Shown: positions 46,374 through 57,511, counted from the stretch's first letter. The stretch: 64,000 bases of DNA from Siphonodentalium dalli (GCA_032622095.1 CP136064.1:216024205-216088204); one strand, 5' to 3'. The notes: a model not told the origin generated them from the letters alone. Made by a program: numbers and translations.

Positions 46374-48389
46374 ATGCCACTATGTTCCTCATGTGGAGAA
46401 CCTATAGGAGAGGATTCGTATGTGGAATCCATGGACAATCTCTGGCATCCGGATTGTTTCAGGTGTTCAGAGTGTGATTTACGACTTTGTGACTGGTATT
46501 TCGAGAGGAACAGACGACTTTACTGCAAGGAGCACTACTTCAACATTTATGGCCGGGTGTGTGACAAGTGTTCCAATGTGTTGTCAGGGCCAGCAATGGT
46601 GGCTGGTGATAACAGGTACCATGTGGATTGTTTCAAGTGCTGTGGTTGTCAAAAACCAATTGAGGCAGGTGAAAAATATGCACTAATTGATAGGACCAAG
46701 CTATTGTGTGGAGACTGTTATGACAATGATGTTTTTCTGATACAAGAAAATGGGGGTGAATCTGATGATAGATCACCAATAGCGAATAAACCTGTGACTC
46801 CTGAAGATGGTGAATTTCTAGGAAAAGATGATGCGATTTCTCAAAAGCCATTACAAAGTCCAACCGCTCAAACCCCTTCCGGAAACTGTGGCGTTTCGAC
46901 ATTAACTCAGGAGTGGGTAGCTTCAATTTCTCCGTCAAGTGACAATTCCGAAATCCAACAGGGTAATAAAATGTGCGTCAAACCGGAGATAGTGGAACCG
47001 CAAATAGAAGAGAATTCTGAAAATACGAACGATGCCAGCAAACAGTCTAATGGTGCTCCCGATAACTTAACACAATGCAACATTAAAAGTGATAGTAATT
47101 CTAGTCCCAATTCACAAAATATTAATGGTGCTGACCAAGAAATACCTTCTTCTAGCAAATATTCTATGGTGCAGAACTCAAGTGATACCACTAGTCTTTC
47201 AAATATGTCTAAACTGGACACTGTTATAATTGAAGGACAGGTAGTGACAAGGAGACCAAAGTCTTCTCTTTCAGCTTCGAATTCAAGTCCGTCTCGGAGG
47301 AGGAGCAAGTCTCCATCACCATCACCTCCAATACGCCAAAAAAGTGTTGATTTGAATCGAACACAGTCCTTACGCCTCCAGCAATCTGGTCACAGGGGCT
47401 TCCATACAGCTGACCTCATAATAGGTGAGTCGCTTGGACGAGGATTTTACGGACAAGCAGTCAAAGTCACTCATAAAAAAACAGGCGAAGTTATGGTGCT
47501 AAAGGAACTTTTTCAGTTTGATGAGTATACTCAGAACAGTTTTCTGAAAGAAGTATCAGTTCTGCGGAACCTTGATCATCCATCAGTGTTGAAGTATCTT
47601 GGTGTGCTTTATCGAGACAAGAAACTCTGTCTCATCACTGAATTCATGCCAGGGGGATCTCTCAAAAACTTACTCCAAAATCCTGACATTCCTTTAAGTT
47701 GGTGCCAACGTGTGAAATTTGCAAAAGATATTTCTTCAGGGATGTCCTATTTGCACGAAGTTGATATTGTTCATCGAGACCTGAATTCACAAAACTGCCT
47801 TGTTAAGAGTAACCTGGATATAGTTGTTGCCGATTTTGGTCTCGCCAGGATACTTCCGGAGAGGAATGATCTACGGAAAAGATTTCAGAAGCCTGGAACA
47901 AAAAGTCCCCGAAAACGTTTCGAGCGGAAAAAGAGATACACTGTTGTGGGGACTCCTTACTGGATGGCTCCAGAAATGATGAACGGCAGAAGTTATGATG
48001 AGAAAGTTGATGTATTTTCATATAGTATTCTGCTTTGCGAAATTATTGGCCGAGTTTCCGCTGATCCAGATGTCTTGCCAAGAACTGCTGATTTTGGACT
48101 TAACGTCCTTGTTTTCTATGATAGATATTGTGCTCAGTGTCCTGACCCGTTCTTTAAGATTGCAGTCATGAGCAGCCAGATGACACCAGAGAATAGACCC
48201 GATTTTGATAAGATTTATCACTGGTGTGAAACACTCATGCTCAATCTTGAACATGGAATGCCTCTCTTGCCAGAACTGACAGGGAAACCTGTTGACTTTT
48301 ATCTGTCTCTTCCAGAAAACGCTGCACGAGTTAAAAGCAGACAGTTGACTATGACTGATAGTGAATCTGTTAGTGATGTTAGTGACTAG
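46374..48389 (+). CDS. LIMK: LIM-domain kinase, single-exon, lacking a PDZ domain, 671 aa
   Basis: LIM kinases phosphorylate cofilin/ADF and so stabilise actin filaments downstream of Rho-ROCK and Rac/Cdc42-PAK. LIM1 has ligands C4, C7, H25, C28, C31, C34, C51, H54; LIM2 has C63, C66, H83, C86, C89, C92, C112, C115. Residues 116-340 are Ser/Asn/Glu-rich and disordered-looking, where vertebrate LIMK1/2 has a PDZ domain; I see no GLGF-type motif. The kinase (about 347-630) has G355-R-G-F-Y-G360, Lys377, HRDLNSQN with Asp469, DFG at 487-489, and a basic activation loop ending KKRYTVVGTPYWMAPE with Thr523 at the human LIMK1 Thr508 position. The HRDLNS motif and the DYLPRT-like DVLPRTADFGLNV segment are LIMK-specific. 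The 2-kb coding frame has no introns, unlike the many-exon vertebrate genes, so retroposition is possible. Catalytic residues are intact. Confidence 0.94.
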   Translation: MPLCSSCGEPIGEDSYVESMDNLWHPDCFRCSECDLRLCDWYFERNRRLYCKEHYFNIYGRVCDKCSNVLSGPAMVAGDNRYHVDCFKCCGCQKPIEAGEKYALIDRTKLLCGDCYDNDVFLIQENGGESDDRSPIANKPVTPEDGEFLGKDDAISQKPLQSPTAQTPSGNCGVSTLTQEWVASISPSSDNSEIQQGNKMCVKPEIVEPQIEENSENTNDASKQSNGAPDNLTQCNIKSDSNSSPNSQNINGADQEIPSSSKYSMVQNSSDTTSLSNMSKLDTVIIEGQVVTRRPKSSLSASNSSPSRRRSKSPSPSPPIRQKSVDLNRTQSLRLQQSGHRGFHTADLIIGESLGRGFYGQAVKVTHKKTGEVMVLKELFQFDEYTQNSFLKEVSVLRNLDHPSVLKYLGVLYRDKKLCLITEFMPGGSLKNLLQNPDIPLSWCQRVKFAKDISSGMSYLHEVDIVHRDLNSQNCLVKSNLDIVVADFGLARILPERNDLRKRFQKPGTKSPRKRFERKKRYTVVGTPYWMAPEMMNGRSYDEKVDVFSYSILLCEIIGRVSADPDVLPRTADFGLNVLVFYDRYCAQCPDPFFKIAVMSSQMTPENRPDFDKIYHWCETLMLNLEHGMPLLPELTGKPVDFYLSLPENAARVKSRQLTMTDSESVSDVSD

Positions 48390-49300
48390 AAGTTTTCCAT
48401 GCTACTGATTGCAAACATTCCATTGACAAACTTTGCCTTATGGCATTATAAAATTGTTCGAAATATATTGCCAGAAATAGTGAATTTTGTTATATCCTGG
48501 TAAACCTTCCACTATACAGTCATCGAAGATAGAATATCTCTTCCCAGCTGTTATACATGTATGTTTAATACAGGGATATGATTTAAGAAATGAATGCCAA
48601 TCATTGGCATTTGTCAATATATTCACATAACCTGTAGAAGAGAATAGAAAATAGTTTGAAATATTATATCATTACTATCGGATTCATCATTCAATAATAC
48701 ATGCATATATATCGCAAGATGCCAGTGATGATCTAGCAGTCTGAAGTCGACAGAAGTCCTTGTGATTTATACCGATTAGATGGGAAACTACATTATATAG
48801 TACATCCATACCAGTCCTTCATGTAATTTCGCCATAATGGAAAAGCCCAACACAAAAAGAGCACATGTGGTCTGGAATTCTACCGGTCAAATACGCTGAA
48901 TGATAACGTTTCAGTCGGCTGAGCCGCCACATTTCGTCAGCCACGAACGTAGCTACTGAGCCGGCTTAGCTAGCTAACCAGCCACGAAATTGGTTGAGAC
49001 AGCCGCGAAAACTATTTGTCGTGGCTTCGGGGTCTAGCCAACAGCTAGCACATTCAATATGGTCATGTGAATTTGACTGCGAGAAAATTGAAGTGAACTG
49101 TGTGAATCCTGAAGTGGTTCATGCAAATTTGCTGAAATTTTCTTGGAGTGAAACCTATGACCACATTGATGCTGTTTATTAATTATCTACATACATGTAC
49201 CAAAATAAATTATGAATTCAAATTTTTTTATGTCATAGTTTCCGCAATATCAAGTGTCTCATCACTTCAAATCTGCACAATGACAGAATAAATTTACCAG
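48390..49300 (+). other. Probable LIM kinase 3' UTR and flank
   Basis: No open frame of note. AATAAA occurs at 49204-49209 and 49287-49292, either of which could end the transcript. No long A tract of the kind expected from a recent retrocopy is seen. Confidence 0.35.
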
Positions 49301-49429
49301 ACTTGATTGATCGTTAGTCAAAGAATCGTTCGATGTTCAGCGATCTCCATTATTCATTATTGAAATATGGAATTTTCGCGCCCATGTCTTTGTGTAAAGT
49401 CACGCCCAGAAATATTTGCAACTCTGTAA

Positions 49430-49495
49430 CCTTTGCCGCAGAGATTTGCATGGAAATGCCAATTCAAAATTGGTCACTTGACCGCCTCCTTAAAC
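49430..49495. repeat. Short dispersed repeat related to 2290-2360
   Basis: Shared words: GATTTGCATGGAAAT and CAATTCAAAATT followed by CACTT and CCTCC. Too short and diverged to classify. Confidence 0.35.
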
Positions 49496-49751
49496 AAAAA
49501 AAACCTCAGATCCATTGCAAATAATTCCTCAATAGGGCTTAAGCTCATATTTGGGAAGAGATGCTTTATCTTTAAGTTATTTATAAAAGGAATATAACGC
49601 AAGAAAAAGAATAAAAAATAAATTCTTTATGATCATTAACAGGCAGTTAATGTTAGTTTTTCCCTTGTTCAAATGACATTTGTGATCATTTTAAACTTTT
49701 CATTATGTAAAATGTAGTATATAGAACAAACTTGTTAAAATTGTACATGTA

Positions 49752-49964
49752 CAGTAATGCCCTAAGTAATCAACTCCTTAAACACAGCAGAATTATGGGT
49801 AACTTTTCAGGATTTAGTCGGAAATATGGCTTGTTGGCATTCAACGGAAAGCTCTCGACAAGAGCTTTCCAATAAATGGCAACAAGACATATATTGGACT
49901 AAATCCTGAAAAGTTACCCATAATTCTGCTGTGTTTAAGGAGTCGATTACTTAGAGCATTACTG
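49752..49964. mobile_element. CAGTAATGC palindromic MITE, full copy
   Basis: TA-flanked, 213 bp, from CAGTAATGCCCTAAGTAAT to TTAGAGCATTACTG. Arms pair around GGAAAGCTCTCGACAAGAGC. Confidence 0.85.
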
Positions 49965-50351
49965 TACATTTGTACCAGTACAGTAGATCATGCAATGATC
50001 TCTACTCTTTGCTTCATTGGTAAAGCTGCAGTAGAGATTCATGGTATGATCTAATGTACCAGTAGGTCTGGATTGAATTGCCAAAATAGAACTCAGTATC
50101 ATGCATTCTTGGGAACCATATTCAGAATTGATTCCATTTTGTTAATTACCGGGGTAAAATAAAAACAGTAATACCAGTATAACGGGTCAATTTTCTGTGG
50201 TTATGGTAGTCGGGTGAAGTGAGTGGTTCGGGGGGCTAGCCCGGGATTGTCGAAAGGGTCGAGTGACCCTTTCCTTAATCCCTCATGTTTTTGCCTTTAT
50301 TATGAGAACAAAAAAAAAAAAAAATTAAGCATTTTGTGATGGTGATGGTGA

Positions 50352-51143
50352 TTACTTTTTCTTTTTCCTTTTCTTTTTTGGGTTTGGCTTTTCTGTTGAT
50401 GATTGTGGTGACGGAGGAGATTTCTGTTGGAATTGTTGTAAGTAAAGTTGATGTCGCTGATTGTTGATTTTTGATATCCTCAACGCCTCTTGTGTCAATG
50501 CAATCTCTTTGTCTACCTCAGCCTTGAATTCATCTCGGGCGGAGGCTGCGCTGGTGTTGTTGTTGGTGCAGGTGGAGCTGGGGGACACCGGGATGTTTTG
50601 GAAATCCGGTGTCCGAGGTGTAAAGCTGTCCAGTTCCACGTCGAAGCTGGCGGCAGGAACATCTGGGGTGGTATCCACGTCCCTGTCTCCGCAAGCTTCG
50701 ACGACGACAGCAGGGACCTCCGGCAGATCCACGGAGTCCCTGCTAGCTGGTTCAATGTCGTCAGTCTCCATGCGGGTCGAGTCGTCTGGGCGTCTCTCAG
50801 ACAACTTCGACCCGCCGGCTATGACTTTGGACGGCTGAGCCACACGGGAAGGGGCGACTGGTCGATCTACAGTCACCCCCTTCTGCTTCTTCCATTTCGC
50901 CCGTCTGGCAGCGTCCCTTCTTTTCTGTGAGGGTGTCTTTTTTTTCGGAGGCCCCTTCTTCATATTACAGCGGGTCTTGGCGTTCCTGTACTCGGCAGAA
51001 GATTTCTGGATGCCAGCTTCTTCTGTCCTGAATTCTACACAGAGAACCAGAGAGCCCCTGTTAGCTTGGAGTGTCCAACTAACAGCGTCAACTAACCGGC
51101 TTTTCTGTATAGCGGCCAACGCGGCTTCAGGGATTAGCTCCAT
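50352..51143 (-). CDS. Basic/low-complexity protein of unknown function, 263 aa, probably repeat-associated
   Basis: Intact from ATG (51143) to TAA, with an in-frame stop upstream of the ATG. I do not recognise a domain. Order of parts: a beta-like segment with SWTLQANRGSLVLCVEF (about residues 21-38); a basic stretch PPKKKTPSQKRRDAARRAKW (about 64-83); an acidic, proline-containing middle with SFTPRTPDFQN; a helical segment DEFKAEVDKEIALTQEALR; and a C-terminal run KPNPKKKRKKKK. A frameshifted relative with the same order lies at 56830-57511. The gene is visibly more GC-rich than its surroundings. Two copies in 7 kb and this style suggest an ORF of a mobile element, perhaps RNA-binding ORF1-like; that is inference. 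Confidence 0.6.
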   Translation of the reverse strand: MELIPEAALAAIQKSRLVDAVSWTLQANRGSLVLCVEFRTEEAGIQKSSAEYRNAKTRCNMKKGPPKKKTPSQKRRDAARRAKWKKQKGVTVDRPVAPSRVAQPSKVIAGGSKLSERRPDDSTRMETDDIEPASRDSVDLPEVPAVVVEACGDRDVDTTPDVPAASFDVELDSFTPRTPDFQNIPVSPSSTCTNNNTSAASARDEFKAEVDKEIALTQEALRISKINNQRHQLYLQQFQQKSPPSPQSSTEKPNPKKKRKKKK

Positions 51144-51289
51144 AATCCGTCCTGAGCCTAATCCAAAACCATCTCAGTCTGGCGTCTCCACGAGGGCAGT
51201 TACAACCTGGGTCGCGACCGCACAACTCACTCGTGTAAACGCTCTAGCTGACGAGGAACTAATGGAGCCAAATAAAATTTGACTTGTTC

Positions 51290-52140
51290 GCTCCACTCGC
51301 AGCTAGAGATCGTAGTCGGGATCTGAAGATGTCCAATGTCATTAAACGAACAAGTCTGATGTTGGGGAATAGCTTTTATTTACAATCATCCGGTTTTCCA
51401 AGATGAACATAACATATAACAGCAACAGGTATTCCTTATATGTTTAGCATGAAGTGTCCAATGGTAATCCTAATGACGTGAAACAATATAGCGACTAGTC
51501 TAGATAAAATGTTCTTCCTTTTAAGTTTGAAGATGAAGGTATTAATATACAATTGGAGGTGTGAAATGCCAAGCTGAATTAACCAATGAGTAAAAGGTGA
51601 CAAGTAAAAACATGTTAATGGAAATAGAAAGTGTTGTCTAAATGAATAGGCCAATTAAGATTAATGAACTGAATAAGCCAAGGGGCAAAACAATTAAAAG
51701 GTACCAACATAATTAACAGGTTTGATTAAATGAATATGACAATTAAAAACTAATGAATTATAACCTGACAGGCTAAAAGATCTAAGATGTGATAATAATA
51801 ATAAGACAAAACGAACCCTACAAACTGTTTGTGAAAAGTACTGAAGGCAAGAAATTAATTAATGAGAATGTGGAATGGCCAAAATTTAGAGATATTACTT
51901 CACAAAAAACACACTAAATTGAACAACAGTTCTAAGTTCTAATATGGCGAATATGGCCCGGTGATACCAGTATGATTGGTTATAAAATATGTTCATGTCC
52001 TTTAGCTAGATCCATGTTGGTGATTCTGGCTAACATACACTTTGTACAAATCTGGGATATGAACATTGTTAAGACAGATCCAGCAAATCATCAGATATTT
52101 CTTGGGATACATGTATGTATAAGATAATAAGAGGAGAGGT
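51290..52140. other. No gene seen
   Basis: AT-rich DNA between the unknown ORF and the Penelope-type fragment. It could be untranslated sequence of either element. Confidence 0.4.
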
Positions 52141-52147
52141 GACTTAA

Positions 52148-52504
52148 TTAAAAGTCCTTCCTATTCAAGCCATACGGAATTAGCGTTTTAAGTTGAAAGA
52201 TAAAGTTTGTTTCCCTAGTCTTACAAACTTTGGTATTCGCGTTGTTATCCGGGTCCCCGGACAGTATGTCGATAATCTGGTATGTGAGGTTACATATACT
52301 ATGTCCATGTAGGTTGTAGTGGAGTGTGTCTCTGCTGTGTTTAATATCGGCGATGTGTTCTGATAGTCGTGCCTTAAAGTTCCGTTTCGTTTCTCCCGTA
52401 TATTGTAAGTATATACAATTGCGTGTTTCGCAATTGTATCCCAATGGTGCTTTATACCTCTTCTTTGTGACTGTGCTTTTGAACCATTTTTTACCGTCCG
52501 TCAA
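52148..52504 (-). pseudogene. Penelope-like retroelement fragment: GIY-YIG endonuclease domain
   Basis: 118 codons. STVTKKRYKAPLGYNCETRN then CIYL, QYTGETKRNFKARLSEHIAD and a C-terminal NTKVCKTRETNFIFQLKTL. This is the GIY-YIG nuclease that ends Penelope-like reverse transcriptases. The reverse transcriptase itself is absent upstream. The first GIY strand runs CIYLQYTGET; related elements have about eight residues (a CxxC-type loop) between IYL and the YxGET motif, so an in-frame internal deletion is likely. An in-frame stop lies just upstream of codon 1. A dead 5'-truncated copy. Confidence 0.75.
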
Positions 52505-52529
52505 GAATCATCTTCTCCGCCAAAACTGT

Positions 52530-52770
52530 AAGACGGAACGGGTTCATATTTGGTGTGGATGTTCCCTTGGTGAATCACATTCAGATTTGTCCAAATGAGG
52601 TCATCATGTCAATTAGTTGAGAAGCAGGGCCACAACTCTATTCCTTCATAGTAATTCTTTTAAACATCTCAAATACCATTAGGCCAAATGGGTTCATATT
52701 ATCCTTGGTTGACTGGGGTTCAGATTTGTTCAAATGAGGTCACTGGGTCAAATGTGGGTGGGGCCAGGGA
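52530..52770. repeat. Degenerate repeat, CAGATTTGTxCAAATGAGGTCA words
   Basis: The segment with GGTTCATATT and CAGATTTGTCCAAATGAGG occurs twice (about 52538-52625 and 52688-52765). Confidence 0.5.
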
Positions 52771-52772
52771 CA

Positions 52773-52945
52773 TAATTAAAAAAAAAAAAAAATTCAGATT
52801 AAACTCTTTAACCAAAAAATAAAAGAATAGAAAAGAAAAGATATATTAAAAAATAAAAGAATATTTAAAAAAAACTGGAATTGTTTTTTTTATTAAAATA
52901 TTAAAAAAAAAAAAAAATTGTATTTAACTCCATGGTCAATTATAT
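52773..52945. repeat. A/T-rich low-complexity tract
   Basis: Poly-A and poly-T runs and ATAT repeats with no other content. Confidence 0.85.
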
Positions 52946-53248
52946 ATATATATTGTTTAACATTTTTTGAAAATTGAAAAACTAATGCCATTACATTTCT
53001 GAAGATTGTGCCCCCTGGCCCTTCACTCAAGTGCACTGCTTCTGCCACCCTGGCCTGGTCGCAAAAATAAAATTTACTCAAATTCTTTACAGAATCATTA
53101 ATAAGAAGCATTTACTTTGGCTGTAACTGTATATATGCTGGGTATGCCTACACAATCATGTCAATCTTGACATTTTTATAAACATTCCTTGCAGATCTGC
53201 TAGAAGTCATTAATTCCCAATCTATCATGTATTGTTCAAATCAGGACT

Positions 53249-53690
53249 AATAGCATGTCTGTCATTTGCAGAATGAGGTCCCCAGAGGGTGAATTTAGAG
53301 ATGCTATCCCGCACAGTGGCCTAGCATCACCAAATTCACCCTCTGGAGACCTCATTCTGCTTAGGCCTCATCTTCTGGGAAGTATCTATAGTATCAAATT
53401 AACATTGTTGTTAGTTACATTTCCCTTCTAGGAAGTTTCTATATCCCCTAATTTGCAGAAGATAAATTCATAATTGAGGTGCCCAATGGGTGAACATCAC
53501 CAACTTCAACTGGGGAACTTCAATCTTATCCTAGGTCTTCCATGGCAGTTGAGGGCCTTAGCAGAATGAGGTCCCCAGAGGGTGAATTTAGTGATGCTAG
53601 CCCGCTGTGCGGGATAGCATCACTAAATTCACCCTCTGAGGACCTCATTCTGCAAATGACAGACACACTATCACACTATTTCAAGGCTTG
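53249..53690. mobile_element. GAATGAGGTCC MITE, full copy
   Basis: Both hairpins present; outer ends TGTCTGTCATTTGCAG and CTGCAAATGACAGACACAC pair exactly. Confidence 0.8.
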
Positions 53691-53749
53691 ATTGTATAAT
53701 ACATTGTGTTGCTTGAGGCCAGGCATGCACAATGTAGGAACAGACATGC

Positions 53750-54110
53750 TTTTAGTGATGCTATCCTGCACAGCGGGCTAGCATCACCAAATTCACCCTC
53801 TGGAGACCTCATTCTGCTTAGGCCTCATCTTCTGGGAAGTATCTATAATATCAAATTTACATTGTTGTTAGTTAAATTTCCCTTCTAGGAAGTTTCTATA
53901 TCCCCTAATTTGCAGAAGATAAAATTCATAATTGAGGTGCCCAATGGGTGAACATCACCAACTTCAACTGGGGAACTTCAATCTTATTCTAGGTCTTCCA
54001 TAGCAGTTGAGGGCCTTATCAGAATGAGGTCCCCAGAGGGTGAATTTATAAATTCATAAATGAGGTGCCCAATGGGTGAATATCACCAACTTCAACTGGG
54101 GAACTTAAAG
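53750..54110. mobile_element. GAATGAGGTCC MITE, second adjacent copy, both ends lost
   Basis: Starts within the first hairpin (TTTAGTGATGCTATCC) and runs through the spacer; the spacer segment with GTGCCCAATGGGTGAA is then repeated near 54062. Very close in sequence to 53249-53690, so probably a local duplication. Confidence 0.65.
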
Positions 54111-54269
54111 CTTATCCTTATCAGATTTGTGAAAATGGGATCACAAAGTCAAATAAGGGCAGAGCCAGAGACTTAACTATTTCACTACATAGTAATTCTT
54201 AAAATATGTTTCACCAATCTACATACTTGAAGTCTCTCTAGCCACATATCCTGTTTAAATCTACTTCTT

Positions 54270-54500
54270 TTAAAGGGAGCCTCGCATATATAAGAGAATG
54301 CACTGGCCTAAGTGAGTCTCCCATAGGGAGCCTCTCATATATTAAGAGAATGCACTGGCTTACAAGGTAAATATTGATAGACCTATGCATTCGCTTCTTT
54401 ATTTATGCGACACTCCGTATGGGAGACTTGCATATATAAGAGAATGCATTGGCACAGGGTTTTTGAAAATTTCAGGAAGCTCCAGTCATGAAAGAGTTAA
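54270..54500 (-). mobile_element. Family A MITE, rearranged, reverse orientation
   Basis: TTAA at 54270-54273 and 54497-54500. The left tip is lost, an extra half hairpin precedes hairpin 1, and the right end AGGAAGCTCCAGTCATGAAAG is intact. Confidence 0.7.
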
Positions 54501-54509
54501 AAGATATAT

Positions 54510-54920
54510 TTCTGACCTATCCCTTTCCCTACCACACATGGTTTACAATACACATGTATATGTAGTCTGTCTTTGAATGCATGTTGAAGGGGAGGAGAAG
54601 TTCAAGTTTGAGGGACATCTCAATGTGCCATTCCGATGGCCATTTCAAAGAGAGAAGAAGTAACGAAAGAAGTGATGAAAACTCACACTGAGTCAGTGCC
54701 TCCATAAATCTGATATAATGTGTTATGAATTGAATATACATGTAAATGGTTCTTTTTCACTGATAACTATTAATAAACATTTCAAATCTTCTTGTCAGAA
54801 GACAACCATCAGATAAACGCATCCATATTTATACATAGGAGAATACACTACATCATGCATGTAGATATATTTGAGCATAATTAAGGCACTTGCCAGAAAT
54901 GAGGGGTTCCAGACCTGAGG
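54510..54920. other. No gene seen
   Basis: AT-rich spacer between MITEs. Confidence 0.4.
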
Positions 54921-54924
54921 ATGA

Positions 54925-55344
54925 GATGCCTGTCATTTGCAGAATGAGGTCCCCGGAGGGTTAATTTAGTGACGCTATCCTGCATTGCAGGCTAGCATCA
55001 CTAAATTCTCCCTCTGGGGACCTCATTCTGCTTAGGCCTCAACTTCTCTGGAAAGTTTCTTTATTATCAAATTTCTAGAGAAACTGCTTCACATAGATTT
55101 CTAGTTCTTTTTTAGTTTAGTTTCTCTATATCCCCAAATTGGCAGCTGACACATTGCATAATCGAGGTTCCCAATGGGTGTACATCACAATATTCACCAG
55201 TTGGTAACTTCAATCTGAGTCTCTGTCTCCCATAGCAGATGAGGCCATGAATTATGAGGTACCCAGAAGATGAATTTATTGATGCTATCCCGTTATGCTA
55301 AATTCACCCTCTGGGGACCTCATTCTGCAAATGACAGACAATAT
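54925..55344. mobile_element. GAATGAGGTCC MITE, diverged full copy
   Basis: TGTCATTTGCAGAATGAGG start and CATTCTGCAAATGACAGACA end; the second hairpin is degraded (AATTATGAGGTACCCAGAAG). Confidence 0.7.
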
Positions 55345-55349
55345 AATCA

Positions 55350-55835
55350 GACTTGTTTCATGGTCTGTAATGTGCATGAACAAAATCTATTTTCTCACAA
55401 AAATGTTCATGTTTTAATTAAACTGTCCATCTGACAGCTAAAATAATTTGAGGATTCAACTGATTTAAAATTTTACTTTTAGTCTCAGTCGACTGGCTTC
55501 TACCAAGAATCATAGTTCAAAATTATATATATTATATTATAATAGTAGATTATGTAATGCAATACTACTAATTTATATGAAGTTTGAGTGTTCACTTCCA
55601 GAAGGTTGTAATATTCTACAACAATAAAAGAACAAACGTACAATGTACTGCCTGAAGATATTAAACATGTCATCAATATTTAGAAGGTCATACCACAACT
55701 GAAAACTATGATGTTCAGCACAATTCAAAAAAAATAAATTAATATACCCCGGAATGTTATTATGTTTTCCCGATAACTTGTTACCTATAACTACTAGAAT
55801 ATGCAAATCATCATATCATGAAAAAGAATAAATTG
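55350..55835. other. No gene seen
   Basis: AT-rich DNA without convincing open frames. Confidence 0.4.
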
Positions 55836-55837
55836 GT

Positions 55838-56087
55838 TTATAACCCTTTCATGATGGCAGCATTAAAGATCCTGTGCCATGCATTTTCTTATATATGCAA
55901 GTCTCCTATAGGGATCCTTGCATATATAAGAGGATGCACTGATTTACAAGGTCACAGTACTTATTGTTAGGCCAATGTATTCCCTTGTATATGCGAGGCT
56001 TCCTTTGGGAGACTCGCATATATAAGAGAATGCATTGGCACAGGGTTTCAGCAAAATTCCAGGAAGCTCCAGTCATGAAAGAGATAA
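55838..56087 (-). mobile_element. Family A double-hairpin MITE, reverse orientation
   Basis: Left TATAACCCTTTCATGATGG, right CCAGTCATGAAAGAG-ATAA; both TTAA ends are mutated. Ends nine bases before the family B copy. Confidence 0.75.
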
Positions 56088-56095
56088 TCATTAGG

Positions 56096-56449
56096 TTAAC
56101 CCTTTACCCAACAGAACGGCCCTGTGCCAATGCATTCTCTTATATATGCGAGTCGACCATAGGTCGCCTCGCATATATAAGACAATGCATTGGCTTAACA
56201 CATTAAAAATTATAACAAAATTTTTAGGCCAATGCATTCTCTTATATATGCGAGGCGACCTATGGTCGACTCGCATATATAAGAGAATGCATTGGCACAG
56301 GGCATAACTGTAACTATCACAATGTGGTCAAGGAGCCGGTTCCAATGATATCCATATTTGTATGGTTCTATTGAGACAGACCGAAGATATTTTAGGCTGT
56401 TGAAGCTTTATTTGGCCGGTTTTGGCCGGTTTGTTGGGTAAAGGGTTAA
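56096..56449 (-). mobile_element. Family B double-hairpin MITE, reverse orientation
   Basis: TTAA on both ends, CCCTTTACCCAACA left and TGTTGGGTAAAGGG right. Near-identical in its outer GC-rich half to 28322-28699. Hairpins have CGACC/GGTCG upper stems. Confidence 0.85.
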
Positions 56450-56829
56450 AATACTTCTCACATGTTCTATTTACGATATTTTCACCTATTGAACCTGATA
56501 GCGGTTAGTTGTATCAAGAAAATTATTACCTTATTGTTCAGAGATTGCTGTCTCCACAAGTATTTATTTTGGAATTTATTAGTGTTCAAACAATATCTGA
56601 AGTGGTACAAAATAAATCCCAAGATTTGTAAAGTATTGACAGTACCTCAGTGGCTTGGCAGCGAGTAGTACTGGGTACATACTATATGTAACAATGCAAT
56701 TTGAGTAGGTATCAAGTGCATGATCAGGGTAGGCCCACTTCTGAGTCAATATAAGTGTTATACATTATTGAATGAGTTTAGACACAGTCGGACCTCCAGA
56801 GAGCTTGGATCGCCACCTCTCAGGATGAC

Positions 56830-57511
56830 TACGCCACCGCTTATTCCAATTAGTGTTACTACAATGCTGGACTCCATGCATGTCACGCCTTGTCTGAGCT
56901 GGTCACTCCACGCTCACAAAGGCGGATACCAGTTGATTCTGGTTTTCCAGTCCGGCCCGGCACAGCCCTTCTCAGGGCTCCCTACCGGGAGTGGACCGGA
57001 TAATACAAGATCAACACGGAAAGTTCGACGACAAAAGATAAAGAAGAAAAACAAAATCACCATCAAGAAAAAAAAGAGATGCCGAGAGACTAGCCGCATG
57101 GAAAGAGAAGAAGGCGACGGACATTACACCAGCCAGCTCCTCCCATGCAGTCGAAATCCCGGCCTAGTCTGTCCAGGAGATGGAATCACCACCACCATCG
57201 CCTCCACGGCCAGACATGGACTTCATCCCGAAGACTCCGGAATACATTGAGCCGGAGCCTTCAACTGCCAACCATATATCACCGGCAACCGAACAAGTAA
57301 CAGATGCCACCAGCCTATGGATATAGAAAACCACAAAAAAGAAACAGCTAAATTTCTCGCCAGAGTAGACGAATCAATTAAGAAAGCAGAAGTAGAAAGG
57401 AAGAAAGCAGAAGAGACTAGAATAAAAGCAAAGGCAGACTTAGACGAATTAGATCCACCGAAAAGTAAAAACAAAAAAAGAAAAAAGCTAAAAGCAACCA
57501 GCAAAACCTAA
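56830..57511 (+). pseudogene. Frameshifted relative of the 263-aa unknown protein
   Basis: Read in three frames in turn: CLSWSLHAHKGGYQLILVF (near 56890-56950), KRDAERLAAWKEKK (near 57070-57115), FIPKTPEYIEPEP (near 57220-57260), then a helical Lys/Glu-rich segment and KSKNKKRKKLK to a stop at 57511. The same order of parts occurs in 50352-51143, including the SW-S/T-L beta segment and the RDA-R-A-W basic motif. At least two frame breaks and in-frame stops make this copy non-functional. Confidence 0.6.

Noticed and set aside
50461-50930. Two long plus-strand open frames opposite the 263-aa ORF
   Set aside because: Shadows of the GC-rich minus-strand ORF; the minus frame has the basic motif and lysine tail shared with 56830-57511.
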